From contig JAGGNK010013114.1 of assembly GCA_017590115.1 (NCBI GenBank), positions 372,001 through 436,000 of the forward strand: a DNA stretch of 64,000 bases, given 5' to 3'. Position 1 is the first letter of the stretch. Each line of letters opens with the position of its first letter. The notes under the pieces were generated by a model that saw only the letters and a list, made by a program, of their open reading frames with translations, made no database searches and was not told the DNA's origin. Both the position numbers and the translations under genes were made by a program. This stretch comes from Montifringilla adamsi. Taxonomy: Eukaryota; Chordata; Aves; Passeriformes; Passeridae. This document shows positions 10,401-23,363 of this stretch, in pieces.

Positions 10401-13400
10401 TGCTTCTTGAGACCAGTTGTCCTCTACTCTGCTCCCCCTCGCAAGTACCCTCATTTTAAAAGTTTCCAAGTGAAAAATCCAAGGATGGGTCAGGTTGGAA
10501 GGGACCACAGTGGGTCATGTGGTCTGACCTCCCTGCTCAGGCAGGGTCATCCCATTGTCCAGGAGAAAGTACAAGGAATGTGAATATACACAGGATCTCT
10601 GAAAGAGCTGTTTCTAACAAGCTGGTTCTAACATTTCCTAAGTAGCCCTTGCATGTTCTCAAATACAGAACATTAACGAACACCCAGATTCACCTGAAAG
10701 GTCAATAAGCAAAGGCCATATGGGAAGGTAAAAAAATTACTTTATCAGTACAGAAGATCAAAAGACATGATCAAAGGTAACTCTCCCAGATAACATATTC
10801 AGCACTGAACAATATTTATATTCAATCTAAGTAGAACTTAATGTAAGATTTCCAATTTTACAAAATCACTTGGGAGGGGAGGTACCGCAGCAGTCTGTAG
10901 TCTGACCTGCTGCTCAAAACAAAGTCAGAGATCAGGTAAGATCAGGCTGCTCAGGGCTTTGCTCAGTCATGCCATAAAACCCTCAAAGACAGTGCATGCA
11001 CAGCCTTTCAGGGTGAACTGCTCCACTGCCTGCCTGTCCCCAGTGGAAGAAAAAACTTTCCTTACATTCAGATGAAATCCCCCTTGTAATTTAAGACCAC
11101 ATCTCTTGTTCTCTTGCTGACAAGTACTCCCCCAGAAAGCTGAAGATCTTCCACTACCAAAGGCTGTATAACCTCAAGGACTGTCCCACAGATATGGGCA
11201 GCGAGCCATTAGGTCTCCCCACCCCTTTTCTGGGTAGAAGCCCCATTTCTTTGGCCTCTCACCACAGAAGTACTTCAGGCCTGGCCATGCCAACGGCCTT
11301 CACCCAACCTTCCTTCTGTTGATCAGTGTGCTCCTGGGACTGGGTGGGGTGAAAACCCAGCAAACAATTCAGTGTTACATGTGCCAAGATAGGTAATAAG
11401 CACTGCCTTCCAACAATGGGCTGCACTCCTGTTAACATAGCCCAGGACACTGATGGCGTTTTTTTTTAGTCTGGACATGTTGCTGATCCATGCTCAGCCT
11501 GCTGTCTGACCAGGCCCCAGGGTGCTTGTCAGCAAAGCTACTTGCCAGCTGCTAGTCTCCAGCCTCTAGCCAGGCAGGGGTCATTCTGTTCCAAATATAG
11601 GACTTTTCCAAGAAACACACCACAAGCATCTTCTGAAAGAGAAAAAAACTGAAGCAGCACCAAATAGAAACTAATACAAGACAACATGTTGCACATACTG
11701 AAAACCAGGATGAGGAATTCCACAAAAAAGTATTTCCTAACTGGTAGTACAGAGTATTATCTACTTGTCAAGAGCTGTCAAACTACAGCTACACCATTCT
11801 ATTCCCTCTCAAAGCCCCATTACAGATGAAACCATGAGATGATCAAAGTCTAAAAGGTCTGAGACATGACTGACCCAGAGAAGAGGAACAAGGCAGGAGC
11901 CATCACACATGAAGCAACCTGGATGTACCATACATAGCCCCTCCTCGACATCTCTTTTCTTCCATCCATCTGGAAATCATGCCTAGACTGATCTTGATGT
12001 TTCTGTATTTGTGTACAGCTTATACAAATTTGATGATCTGTGGCTGTCAGGCATGGTCAACAGCTCCAAACAGAGTCTTTTCAAGAATTTCTGAAGAAAC
12101 TTACCACACAGTTGAAAAAAACATGCAACTGGAACATGTTTGTGCCTAGAGGATGATTCATATAACTCAGACCTCACCTCACAGTTCTCAAGACTCAACA
12201 CTTATTATCTAGGCCTTGCACAGTGTTACCTGTCAAACAGCAGACATTCAATCTGTTCCAGCATAGGTCCACAGAAAGAAGGATATTATAATTATTAGTT
12301 TCAAAAAGCCACATGCCTGATATTGCACATCAACCTTTAATCGCCTGCCCAAGTATTGCAAAATATTGACAGAGTTACATAACAGAAATGACAACATGAT
12401 GACAAAACCAGGCAAAAAAGTTCTGAAGTGTCAGAAATGCAACTTCTCTCTTCAGTAAGGATATTATTAGTACAATCACCTGATTACCCTCTCTGAAGTG
12501 TCAGAAATGCAACTTCTCTCTTCAGTAAGGATATATACAATCACCTGATTACCCTCCCTCACAGCGCACCTTCTTTATTGAGCACAACCTGCTCTGTCAG
12601 CTTATCAGAGCTCTGTGGCACTGCAAGCCCTCCTTCAAAGCCGAACTCCTCATTGCAGAAGTAGGAGTAGATGGAGTGAAAGATGATTATCATAAGAAAG
12701 TAAGTTTCCAGTCCGTGGCACTTGGCTCTAACTTTACTTTCCTTTTCACTTTGAAGTCAAAAAAGATGCAACATGACTGCTATGTTCCAGCTGATGCAGA
12801 TACCAAATTCAGGTACACAAAGCCTAAAATGCTCCATGAATGAGAGTACAGTAGTCCTAAACAACTGAACTATTTCGTGCACATGGCTATGACCAACTAT
12901 GAAACTGAGATGAGAGTCAAACAAAGACTTGTTTTTCTGAAAAGCCACTCAACTATCTTCTTGCCTTTGCTATTTTTACATAATCTTAACCTCAGATTAC
13001 CTACATTTCTCTTAAATTACATATTTATCTTTTTATTGCCTTCTTAAGGAGGAGAAAATGTATTAACAGATGGCTGCTGAGAAATCTGGATGCATCAATT
13101 CCTCAGCTACAATCTTGATGCAACTGCTAAAAAGGCAAGCAACTTCCCAAGTTCTTCTGTATCTTCTGCCTTCCTGCAAGGGTCTCATTTTTAACATTCA
13201 AGACTCAGGAAACAGTTTGCCAGCCCATGTTGATGTGTTCCAAGAACAGTACTTACACAACTAACAATTGCGTAACTGCAAACTTGATCATGAGCAATAC
13301 CATGAGCTGAAGAACAAAATCTTGAAGCAAGAAAGGGGAAGAGGCAAAAAGCAGTACAGGATAACAATCTGGGAATCATTCTGTACAATTAAATTCAAAG

Positions 13401-16400
13401 CTTATGGGTTTCAGAAACATCATTCACCAAAAATTATGCCGTGATGCATGTTTTATTTGAATGGAAACAAGTCCACAGAAGGAAAGATGCGTGTACTTTA
13501 GAGCAAGGCTCAGAAAAACCTAGAACTATCAAGGAGTTATACAAGACTGATAAACTTGAGTGGAAAAAGTAGTAAATCACCCCACTCTCAAGCTACTGCC
13601 AGATAGCCAGTCAAGATGTTTAGAGAAAGACATGACAACAGCAATGAATATTTATACATACCAGTTTTTCAATTTCAGATTCAAGATTTTGTATACAGTC
13701 AAGTTTTCTCTTGCGACATCGCTGCGCTGCAATTCTGTTTTTACTTCGTCTTCGGATATCATGAATACAGTCCAATTGTTCAGGAGTTAATTTATGCATT
13801 TTCAGAAATGACTGGAAGTCATTTCTGGAAAGTGAGATAATCCTTTGTGCATTAAATGGCAGTTTTACCTAGAATGTGAGATACAGTTGTAAATCTAAGG
13901 TGGAACTGATATACACAAACACCAACAACTCAAGTTTCCATCTTAAGCATTCTTTACCACACAACTCATCTTTATTCCTACATCTCAGAGACAAGAGCAA
14001 ACTAACAACCATCAGATGATGGGATAAAATCCAGGGGATTCAACTACAGGAGTTCAAGCACAGGTGCAGTAGAGCTTAGATCCTTACAAGCATATTCAGA
14101 ATAGGCTGAAAGCTACTTGTGTGTGCATCAAATATGCAGGTGATACACTCTAAGAACGAGTTACAGTTTGGTGAGATACAAAACAGGTGTCAAGACTCAC
14201 TCATACAGTCTAAAGTTTTCCCAAAGCTGCTATTAAGACTGTATCCTGCATACAGTTTTATACCTATGCTTTTTTTTCCTGCAGGAAAAGTTCATCTGAA
14301 ACAGGTATTTCCTTAAAATACAGAAGTTACAATATCCATCTTTTATTTTTGAGTGTTGGAGAAGACAGAGGACCAGACTCTTGCTACTGTTGTATACCTG
14401 AGCTACAAAAGCATTTGAGATCACAAAGTGTTGACTAATACTGAAAAACGTATTTACCTTTACAAAATAATCACCATGGTTTTGAGTATCCAACTAAAGA
14501 CATTTTATTTTAATGCTTTCATTTGAGTGTAGTAAGTAGCAGAATATGTCACCTTGCTGTGGTCAAAGATTTGTATTTAGTTTAAAAAGAACACAGAGAA
14601 ATCCTTCCTCTGACTGGCTACTACTGGTGACAAACAGGAAAAAAATAATACGAAATCCCAGAGTACTGTCCTCAGCAATGATATCACTTTCTCTGTTACA
14701 TAAATGTGAGGAATGTATTTAACAAATTCTGGCCTTTTGTTTAGCATTCCAGATTTTTTGTATTGATGGCAGGTTCTACTTATGTTCAGCCTCAGTAAGG
14801 CCCTGCATCTTGAAAAATAAAAACCCTGGTGCTTTGAGAACAACTGAATTTTTGTAACATTGAATGATCCATCATGCAGAGTTACACTGCGATTCTATGA
14901 TTCTAAGAACTGAGATGGAAATTGTTCCAGGTATATCACTTAGTACTAGAGAAGGTGATATTATTAAACAGTCTTAAATATACAGCTGTTGAAGCAAGTT
15001 TAAAAGCTTAATTTTCACTTCACATTAAAGTATAATTTCTCTCCCACCTTCACCCCACAGCTCAGAATAAACCCAAGAAAACTGGTAAGTTTCTATTAAA
15101 CAAAGGTTCCAAGAAGTTTAGAGTTTTCTTAAACTGTAAACTGAAGCAGATAAAAGAAAAAAAAAAATCTAAGAATGAACCTTCATGCCTTGATTTAAGG
15201 CTCACAACTTTTTCTGACGGTTCCAGAAAAAATCTTAAAAGATCTAATATGTAAGCATCTAACACTTCAGTATCTGACCAAAAATACTTTCATACTTTTA
15301 TTCAGTCTCCCTGAATTAACAGTGACCTTCCATATAAACCTCTGAATGGTTATTTAAAGTTTCAGTCCCAGACTTTTTAAAACAAGCAGCCACAGAAAAA
15401 AACCCAAAACAACAAAACACGGAAAACTCAGATTTTTGAATATGGCCTTAAAAGACTGGGAAGCAAAGGATACATCAGGATAGTCTTACCTCACATTCTT
15501 GCTCTCTTGCTGAACAGGATTCACTGTCTCCCTCAGTGTCAGTCTCCGAATCCTCTCCCAGACTTATCACATAGTTATAGGGACACTGTTCTTGTTGCTG
15601 TCCCTGAACATAATCTCCACTGTTTATTTCAGAGGTGTTGGAACATCCTTCAGTGCTAAGATTGCTTATAAAGGGGCAATTGACTGAATTCAGTGTTGTA
15701 AAAGTTCGCTGAGAGCAAGGTTCAGGGCTTTCACTGATACTGATCCCCAGCCACGGACACTCTGATTTTTTCCCCGAGTACGTGGGCTCCAAATACTCTT
15801 TAGAAACTGCAGGTGGTAAATGTATTTGACAGGCATCTGTGCTGTGAACATCACTCCAGAACCCCTGTGCTAGCTGTTCTGCTATCTCTCTCTCCACACT
15901 GCTTCGATCTCCAGCTGAGGTGATGCTAGTGGCTTCCCTAATGCACAAATCCACCTTTGAAGATGGGTTACCTTGACTTTCAGTTTTGTCATTTCCAGCT
16001 CCAGTACTTAACACAGTTTTTTCAGCTAAGACTGTGTTGTTTTGCATACTACTGAAATTCAAGTTACCATATTGCTCACAACTATGTAAAATAGACACAG
16101 AATTGAGTCCATGAGGTGCAGCAGAGTTTTGGGGGAAAGCAGCAAGATCCATTTTCTCCACAGGACATGACACATTCCGAGTTACAGAATCTCTCCTTGA
16201 CTCTTCTTTTTTCTGAATGCCTTCTTCCCCTTCCTCCATTTCTACCTGAGTCTCTTCACAGTTTGAGATCAGCTGCATAGGCACACACTCCTGAGCTTTT
16301 TGTATACCATCATTATCAGGTATTTCCTTCTCAAGAGAAGTTGCAAATGGTGGTACCTGAACATCTTTAATACTGGAACTGGACTCTGAAGTATTAACTT

Positions 16401-18896
16401 TGTCATTTCCAAAGGCTTTCTGGAATTTTCTATACTTTGGGCATTGGGAAGATAAGCTGGAAGCACTACCCCTTTCTAAATGTACAGGATCACAGTTTTG
16501 ATTGGCATTATTTTGGAGAACAGGCGATGATTTAGCATTTTCTTCATCTTTACAGGGCTTAGTGTCAGGAATTTGACTATATTCCTTTTCTAGAAGTGCT
16601 TCTACTTCAAAATTTATTTCTAGGTCTCCATCATCCACATTGCCAGTTTTAGGGTTTGCTTTCTGACAACGCTGTGTGCAACACTTCTTCCTAGGACATT
16701 CCTGCTGATCCAATTTAAAGTCCAAAAATCTGAATTTGAGAAATTGAAAGCAGGACTCCTCAATGTTGCGTACACCCAGAAATTCTGCACATTTGCAAAC
16801 CTCAGACACATTGTCTTTATTTAAAACAAGTTTTGCTGTATACGCAAACTGAAGCAAAGGACTAAATCCTTTAAGTGTTACCTATTACAAAAACAAATGA
16901 AAAAAAAAATTAGTATGGTCAATTTGGCTTTAAGCAGAGAAATACACAAATTTACCTGTCTTGCCAGCAGGACAGAGCACAGGACAAAAGCAGCAGACTT
17001 GTTCTATTGTGAAAACTTGGTCAAACTCATTCTGAAACAATTCTTCTGATACAATTGTATCACGCATATTTTGTGACAGTTTTCTTTACTGTGGTCCGTC
17101 TCTTAATAAAACGTTCTGGCAATGCAGTACTATAAGCAGAAAGTACTGTTGTATACTGAAAATCTAGTAGTAATTAGATTCCAACCTCACAAAGATATAT
17201 TTCAAAGCAAGTTGTATACTAATTACTTTACAGTATGCTGCTGGTATTTAATTGTAGTTTTCCATGAGCAATTACTGTTAACCACTTAGTCTTATGCACC
17301 ATTCATGCAAAAAGTTCAAAGAAATGGAGTCTGACCACATGTGATTATTTACTACTACAGCCACCTACTCCTTTCTTCCTCCCATAGATTTAAAGAAAGG
17401 CACTCAAAAATGGTACACCAAACAGAATTTTCAGTTTAAAGCCCCTTTAGAGCAAGTGATTTTAATTGAACATTTATGTCTTCACAGCAGTTGCCTATCA
17501 AGGAACCCAGAGATAAACAAAACCTGTATCATTAGAAACTGCGCAAGATCTTCTACACATAAAAAAATGTCTAAGGAATCAAGCAGAAAGCCACAAACAG
17601 ATCCCACAGATTACCAACTACATGACACTTCCTTTAGCCTCTTCTCTGCAAATGAAGAATAAAGCAGTATGTCCACTATTAATAACTAAACTCAAGTCCA
17701 CACTCTGCTCTCTGCCTTTACTGAAATGACCAGTATTTTATGTTAAATAAAGCACTATATCAATGCATTAACTACACTGAACCCTTCTGCCAGCAAAATA
17801 ATGAATTATTCACACAATTCAATTTAAGAATCAGTTGAGGGTTTGTTTACTTTGGTTTTTTTAGTAGCTGTTTGGTATGTTCTTTTTAAAGAACACAACA
17901 CATGAAGTTGATGAGATCTGCACAGAGCCCAGTCCTTTAAAACTGTCTGTAAACACTTACAACCTTCCTAAAGAATTCTTAAAATAGCATTTGAAATATG
18001 CTCTGGAGATTATACCACCACATTAATTCATCCTTTAAAATGCAGGGAAGCAGAATGTAAAAGACAGTTTATCCATAATCTGTCAACATGTCTTCAGACT
18101 TAGTGTAGTTAACAAAACATTAAAGTTGCTTTACAAATAAGTAACATTCATAAATGAAACTGAAATAAAAAATACAACGGTATTTTAAAACTGTAACTTC
18201 TTTCTATTTAAAGGGGACACACTACAAAAACTGCAATGATCAAGAGGGGAAAAATACTCCTTTCACTTTCTCTTATATATTTCTAGCTAGCTATGCTCAA
18301 ACAAGAAAAAATCATAGAAAGACTCTTAGTGTGACTGACCTAGAAAAGCAATTCTTGCAGTAGTCATTTATCTAATTTTTATTTGGGATGAAAGTCAAAG
18401 AATAAAAGCACTGGAAAAAAACCAACAGACCAGACCTCAGAGCAAGATGACAGCATTTAGTCTTTACAATATAATATATATGAAGTACTTGAATTAAAAA
18501 AGTATTTTTGGTACTCCAGATTGTGGGCTGGTGTCTTTCAGCTCTTAAATCCCCTACTCTAAATCATCAGTTAAACCCCAGCCTACCATAAAACACAACT
18601 GAACAAAGCAGATTAGAATCACTGGGAGGTAAAATGCAGAAGGGAGTGACACTCACCTCTTCCGGTAAGGTGATGATAAGATCAGCGTCCACCTGGCCCA
18701 CAATTCTTGAAAGAAAGTAACTGCTGCAAGCTGCAAGCACAGCTTTGTGGGCCCGAAATCGCTGATCTTCCACTAAAATTGTAACATCACAAAGGATATC
18801 TTGCTTTCGCTGATCATCAAGGCTGAGGAGTACGTTGGTACTGTGCACTGAAGATTCATAGGCAAACACCACACTGTTGTTCTCACTTAGAGACAT
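7011..18896 (-). CDS. BACH1: BACH1, BTB-bZIP transcriptional repressor (spliced, four coding exons)
   Basis: The joined exons 18896-18657, 16881-15490, 13868-13662 and 7472-7011 encode 766 residues; human BACH1 has 736. The order is an N-terminal BTB/POZ domain (about residues 10-130, split over two exons), a long acidic and serine-rich middle, a CNC-type basic region (about 583-599, [17 protein letters not shown]), a leucine zipper to about 640, and the C-terminal end [14 protein letters not shown]. Cys-Pro motifs occur at about C142, C227, C319, C455, C482, C513 and C667. Those in ECPW, NCPF, QCPY and DCPL contexts match the haem-regulatory motifs known in mammals. The protein is known to pair with small MAF proteins on MARE/ARE sites and repress haem oxygenase-1 and iron and redox genes until haem binding releases it. 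The start codon has A at -3. No frameshift or internal stop was seen. BACH2 is the only close alternative, and the exon 3 and C-terminal sequences fit BACH1. Confidence 0.97.
8745..10015 (-). mobile_element. CR1 LINE, 5'-truncated copy with reverse transcriptase remnant
   Basis: Read on the minus strand, the piece contains decayed CR1 reverse transcriptase. LDFTKAFD lies at about 9843-9819. A block reading [21 protein letters not shown] corresponds to the family's PQGSVLGPVLFNIFIND motif. FAIDT lies at about 9595-9581 where active copies have FADDT. The 3' untranslated part then runs down to about 8745. At about 1.27 kb it is far shorter than a full element of about 4.5 kb. Frame breaks and the lost catalytic Asp show it is dead. 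Confidence 0.9.
10480..10565 (-). mobile_element. CR1 3'-end fragment
   Basis: About 85 bp resemble the end of CR1 read in antisense ('gtcaggttggaagggaccacagtgg' region through 'gcagggtcatccca'). It may belong to the same broken insertion as the fragment that follows at 10895, with unrelated DNA between. Confidence 0.75.
10895..11600 (-). mobile_element. Older CR1 fragment
   Basis: This is a diverged CR1 3' region in minus orientation. It keeps the typical antisense blocks for 'ctgctgctcaaaac', the 'ccatttctttggcctctcacc' stretch and the 'catgctcagcctgctgtctgaccag' stretch. It is more diverged than the copies at 48.6 and 56.1 kb and likely belongs to an older subfamily. Confidence 0.75.
12422..12556 (+). 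repeat. Two-copy 70-bp tandem duplication
   Basis: Copies start at 12422 and 12492 with a period of 70 bp. They are nearly identical over their length except for a 5-bp gap in the second copy ('atattattagtacaatc' against 'atatatacaatc'). It lies in BACH1 intron 4, about 1.1 kb from the bZIP exon. Confidence 0.95.
13662..13868 (-). CDS. BACH1: BACH1 coding exon 4 (basic region and start of zipper)
   Basis: The exon is 207 nt, phase 0 at both ends, and codes for residues 545-613. Its acceptor is ttctag and its donor is GTATGT. It begins [18 protein letters not shown], then carries [20 protein letters not shown], the CNC homology and basic DNA-contact region, and stops at the first zipper heptads (LESEIEKL). 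The [12 protein letters not shown] core that reads the MARE half-site is intact. One visible difference from the human protein is F for L in QSFLKMHK. Confidence 0.97.
13869..15489 (-). other. BACH1: BACH1 intron 3
   Basis: The donor is GTAAGA at 15489-15484 and the acceptor AG is at 13870-13869. The sequence is AT-rich, and I see no recognisable element apart from a short CR1-tail-like 'gattctatgattcta' at about 14891. Confidence 0.9.
15490..16881 (-). CDS. BACH1: BACH1 coding exon 3 (end of BTB and regulatory middle)
   Basis: The exon is 1392 nt and codes for residues 81-544 in phase 0. It opens with [18 protein letters not shown], the second half of the BTB fold, after an aatag acceptor, and closes at QECE before GTAAGA. 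The middle contains [27 protein letters not shown], the conserved [20 protein letters not shown] block, [53 protein letters not shown] and CSAREQECE. The acidic [11 protein letters not shown] run is typical of BACH1. No stop or frameshift interrupts the frame. Confidence 0.97.
16882..18656 (-). other. BACH1: BACH1 intron 2
   Basis: The donor is GTGAGT at 18656-18651 and the acceptor AG is at 16883-16882. The intron splits the BTB domain at the same point as in mammals. I saw no repeat or extra exon in it. Confidence 0.9.
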
Positions 18897-18954
18897 TCTG
18901 TATCACAGGTGGTAGTGTGAGGCTCAGTGGAAAGCATGCTTCTGTGCTTCAGAC
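18657..18954 (-). CDS. BACH1: BACH1 exon 2: 58 nt of 5'UTR plus residues 1-80
   Basis: The acceptor cccccag precedes 18954. The 58-nt leader ends acagaATG, with A at -3, and the ATG is at 18896-18894. The coding part (18896-18657, 240 nt) gives [19 protein letters not shown] and continues through the BTB core [28 protein letters not shown] to ITLPEE. The start matches the mammalian protein start exactly. The leader also contains an upstream ATG. Confidence 0.96.
18887..18937 (-). CDS. Upstream ORF overlapping the BACH1 start codon (16 codons)
   Basis: An ATG at 18937-18935 with A at -3 and C at +4 opens a frame of 16 codons ([16 protein letters not shown]) ending at TAA 18889-18887. The stop lies 7 nt past the BACH1 ATG in another frame. 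Ribosomes that initiate here would miss the main start. Such overlapping uORFs usually lower translation of the main frame. That it is translated is not shown. Confidence 0.45.
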   Translation of the reverse strand: MLSTEPHTTTCDTECL

Positions 18955-21900
18955 CTGGGGGAGCAAAGAAACAAGGTGTACCCCTGAAAGTCACGTCCAA
19001 CAGGAGGAACCTATTGGAACTGAAACACGAGCATGTTAAACGTGCGCTGTCCTGGTCTAATTCTTCTTCAAATCAGTACTTCAAATAAATGTATGCTTGT
19101 GACTATTTAAAGTACCCAAACCTTGATATGTACATCTTAACACAGCTTTTATAATCTCATAGACCAAAAAACTGACCTCTGCAATAAAGAACAGTTCTTT
19201 CTTAGCCAAGTGATTCAGAGGTATAAATTTACTGTAACACCTAGAAATTATCTAAGCTTTCATTCTTAGTAATTGGTATATTCTAACTCCAGCACTATGA
19301 AAATGTAAAGAGAAATAAAACAAATGCATTAAACTAAAATTCACCAAAATACTATGCAAGCTATTTCATTTTACTGATTCACCTAATGCAGTCAAAAATA
19401 CATGTGTTCTGTCTTCTTTCAAAAGTATTTTGTCTGCTAAACCAATCAGGCATTGGCAAAATACCCTGCTTTTCTAGTAGGTTGGTGTTTTAAAATTTGA
19501 ATTCTCTAACTGCCTTAACACAAACTTTTTCCCCCCTTTTCTTCCATGACTACTTGATTTGTCATACTTTTTACAAGCTTGCTTTCCAAATGGATCATTA
19601 TGATTCAGATCACCTGGCAATGGAATACTGTCTCTCTTCTGACAAAGTTCTCAAATAACACTATTAATTGGATAATAAACAACAGTTAATATTATACAAT
19701 ATTTAAAACCTTGAAATATATAACTCATATATAATGGTTCTGAAGATTCTTAAATTTGCAGAAAAATAGAAGGGCTAGGGAGAAGGCAGTTCTGCTAGAG
19801 AGGGCAAAGTTTGAAAGTATTTCCAAATCTGATCTTTACACTGTATTTCACTTTCAATTGAGCCTCGCTTCCAATTAAAAGGAAGAAAAAGATTATTAAG
19901 AAGTGTCCTTGCTCGATCAAGAAACCACTTAAATCAGACTTGGAATTATCCTATAAAGAAAATATGGTATTACTAGGACACATTATACCTTAACAAACCA
20001 AGAATTCAGATTACACTTGACCCCAGAGTTCCTGTAATTGAGCACAGCTGTGGAGACTCACTTCAGCTGACACGGGACTACCTCATGGCTCTATTGCTCA
20101 ACAGAGGTTGTTACCATCTGCCAGTTCCCAACAATAATGAAACTATAGCCAGTGCAAATCCTCAGGTTTCAGGTGTGGGGAAACTTTCACAACACTGGGA
20201 GTGCACAGGGCATGGACATATTTAAACACACTGTGGAAAAAGCAACCACGCCGCCAGCTGTGCTCCTGGTTACTCACTGGTCAAGCTATTTTCATGGCAC
20301 ACAGGCATTTTGAGTGAACTTTTGAACAGAAAGAGAGAAGAAAAAGATCCCTATTTCCAGTGGCAGTAACAGCACAGTACTAGTCCGGACCCCAGGGAAG
20401 TGCAGAGCACATTAGCATTACCTGCCCTTCCCACTCCCTTATGGAACACTGTACACTTAATTTCACCAACAAAATGTACAAATGTATGGTGAAAACAGAA
20501 GTTTTGAGGGGAAAATCCCTAAAGTTCCACAAAGCTGAGTTTTTCTCTGTAAGAAGCAGTAGACAAAAGTGCTATATGGCATGCACTGTTAATCCTAAAG
20601 GGCTTATTTTTGGAAGGAAACAGTTTAAATGTTTTCATATACCTAACAACAAGACTACAGATTCATTAACTTAGGAAATATTTAATTTCCAGTCAATTTA
20701 CATGGGAACAAAATTATTCCTCATGGAACTGCTATTCATGAAACTCTATTTTTAGAAGAGCTTATGAAAAGTAACTAGTGCAATATAAATTATATATTCC
20801 TAACTGGATTGCTCTATAGCCTAACTGATCATCTTGCTCATATCTTACAGCACACAAAGTTTAATGAAGTATAACTTGTGTATTTGTTACAAGGTAAAAA
20901 AAACCTCAAAACCCCAAAAAGTAACAGAGGACAAACCAGAAAAATTGAAGACTAAATCCACAGTGGTGGGGAGCACAGGGGAAGTATTATAGACAAGGAC
21001 ATATTCTGGGTGAGCACTAGGCAAAACTCATGAGGGAGACTATAGTTAAAGACAAGCCTTAAAGTGTTCTTTTTTTCTATCTTCTTAGATAGACAACATA
21101 GATCATATATGCTGCTTTTGGGTTTTTCCTGATTAAATAATCAATTCCAATATCCAGTTCAGTTCACTACGCTTCTCTAGCACAGAAGGCTAAAAGGAAC
21201 AGTAGTTTATTTCTATTTGTATAGATACAGAAAAATTAATGCAAAGAAGAGTTAACCGTCCTTCTCACTTATCTCTGTGAGACACACACCATCCTTTCAA
21301 AGCAGCTTGTGGACTACTTGGAGCACTGAGGGAAAGCTTCCAATGTTTCATCTGCCAGGAAAAAAAAAATAAGCTTTCCACACTGAAACACTACCTTCTG
21401 TTTCTTGAGAAGTGAATGAAATACTTAGTTTGAGCATAACTCCATTTAACACTTTACTCTGACAGAATGTTGTACTTCCTAATTGTGAGGACTTCATCAG
21501 CCAAGTTATGTCCCCTCTACATTTAAACAGGATGACAAGTTTGAGGTATCCAAAATACAGCATGCAGCACTTAATAAGCATTTCAAACATTAGGAGAACC
21601 CTTAAAAAACCCCACAAAACAAAAATACCACTCCCACACTACCTCTCAAACATTAAATTTGTCTCAGTCTTTGTAAAATTTAGGTATTAAAATACAATAA
21701 AAAAAAATTTCAAAGGTAAAGCATCAGAAAACTGAAAATGCCGGTGAAAACAAAAGCATGAAATGGGAAAGAGAAAATGCAACCACTGTTAAAAGCTGTT
21801 ACAATTAAGAACTAACAGAGGCCAAACTTGTGAATGTCTGAATTCTGTTTCCCAGTTGTGTAATAAGGGCAGGACACCACATTTATGATAGTATCTGTCA

Positions 21901-23339
21901 TGACAGCCAACCAGATTTTCCACAGCAGCATGAGTACAAAATACCTTCTCTATAACTAGATTGTTCTACACACATCCACAACAAGAATGGTTCCTGTCAT
22001 AGCAAAGAGAAAAAGTACATCTCTTCTGTGAATGGTTAAATTTCTCTTCTACTATAACTGTTCTTCTAGACCACTCAGAATTCTTAAAATTAGTTTTATT
22101 TATGATTGGGTGGACAAAGAGGGGAAAAGGTATGAAGCAGAGAAAACAATTCAATTAAACTTACAAGTTTGTGCTACAACTGTCATGAGGATAGGCCTTC
22201 TAGGCTTTTCTGTCCATGTTACATAATTGAATTTTCTACAAATATTACTTATCAGGCTCTTTTTACCACTTTCGGAAATAATATCAGCAACCAGGTATTA
22301 AAAAGGAAAATCGATACTACAAACAATAACAAATAGATATTTGTAACAGACATTGCCATAAGAAATATGGAGAGTCCAAAAAGATCTTCCAAAACTTAAA
22401 ATAGTTCTCATAACAGAGGTTGGAAGGATTAAAGAAGCAACACCATGAAAGCTCACTCTACAAATCCTCAGTTTGTGGAAGAAAACTAGTAGTGTGAGCA
22501 TTCTTCAAATTCCTCTCACCTGAAACCCTGCACACCTAGTAATCTCATACTCTTGAGACTGAAAATTAAAAAATGAATGTGAATGTAAGCATACACACAT
22601 GCTAGTATAAAACCTACAGGAACACTTGAAGCACAACCAATCAAGTTCTGCTTTGAGAACACAACCAAGTCTGCTACTACAAAGTTTTCATTCTTTACCA
22701 GTGATCTTGAGATAAATAATATTTTGCATAAGGACAAAAATATTTCCTCCTAAGCACCAGCTATAAAACTTTATTCTGCTTTATCAAAGAGAAGTAACTC
22801 AATTTTTTTCTCCCTACTAGTATACAATTATGAAAATTATGCCCAACAGTTACCCCCAAAATTACCATATCTTCAGTAAATTTAGACATCTCTCCATCCA
22901 AATGACTATATATATTTCTTTTTTCTGAAGAACATATAAATACTTATGTTAATGGAAATCAGTAGTGCAACCACATTTAAAGAAGGAATACATGTTTCTT
23001 TAAGTACACAGTATAGAGACCCGAGCAAAATGCTCATCAAGACTCCTTGTAAAATACACATCTCATCCAAGGCTCATTTTTCTCATGCATTCAAAGTCAT
23101 TCATTACATTATTACAGGAAGGTAATAGTGAGGTACAGTGAGTGTAAGGTACTTTAAAATTAGGCTGCAGGTTTGCTCATCTGATTGCTTACACCAGGTA
23201 ACAATTACTGCTCTTTACTAGCTGACTGGAGAATAAAGGTAGATATAAAATCCTTTACTTCCTTCCACCACAGTCTCCGCTTTAGAGTCACTTGATGTAG
23301 ATTCTCAGGTAAACCATAAAGTCTCCCCATTGATAGTTT

Positions 23340-23363
23340 AAAAAAAAAAAAAAAAAAAAAAAA
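23340..23363 (+). repeat. 24-nt poly(A) run
   Basis: This is an uninterrupted A run in BACH1 intron 1 with no retrocopy body recognised beside it. Confidence 0.9.

Larger units (their letters stand above)
7473..13661 (-). other. BACH1: BACH1 intron 4
   Basis: The intron is bounded by the donor GTATGT at 13661-13656 and the acceptor AG at 7474-7473. It contains three CR1 fragments, all in the same direction as the gene, and a 70-bp tandem duplication. No other exon-like sequence was recognised. Confidence 0.9.

Noticed and set aside
18567..18896. A 109-codon open frame as a complete short BTB protein
   Set aside because: Past residue 80 it reads through the GTGAGT donor into intron 2. Exon 3 continues the BTB domain in phase, so this is intron read-through.
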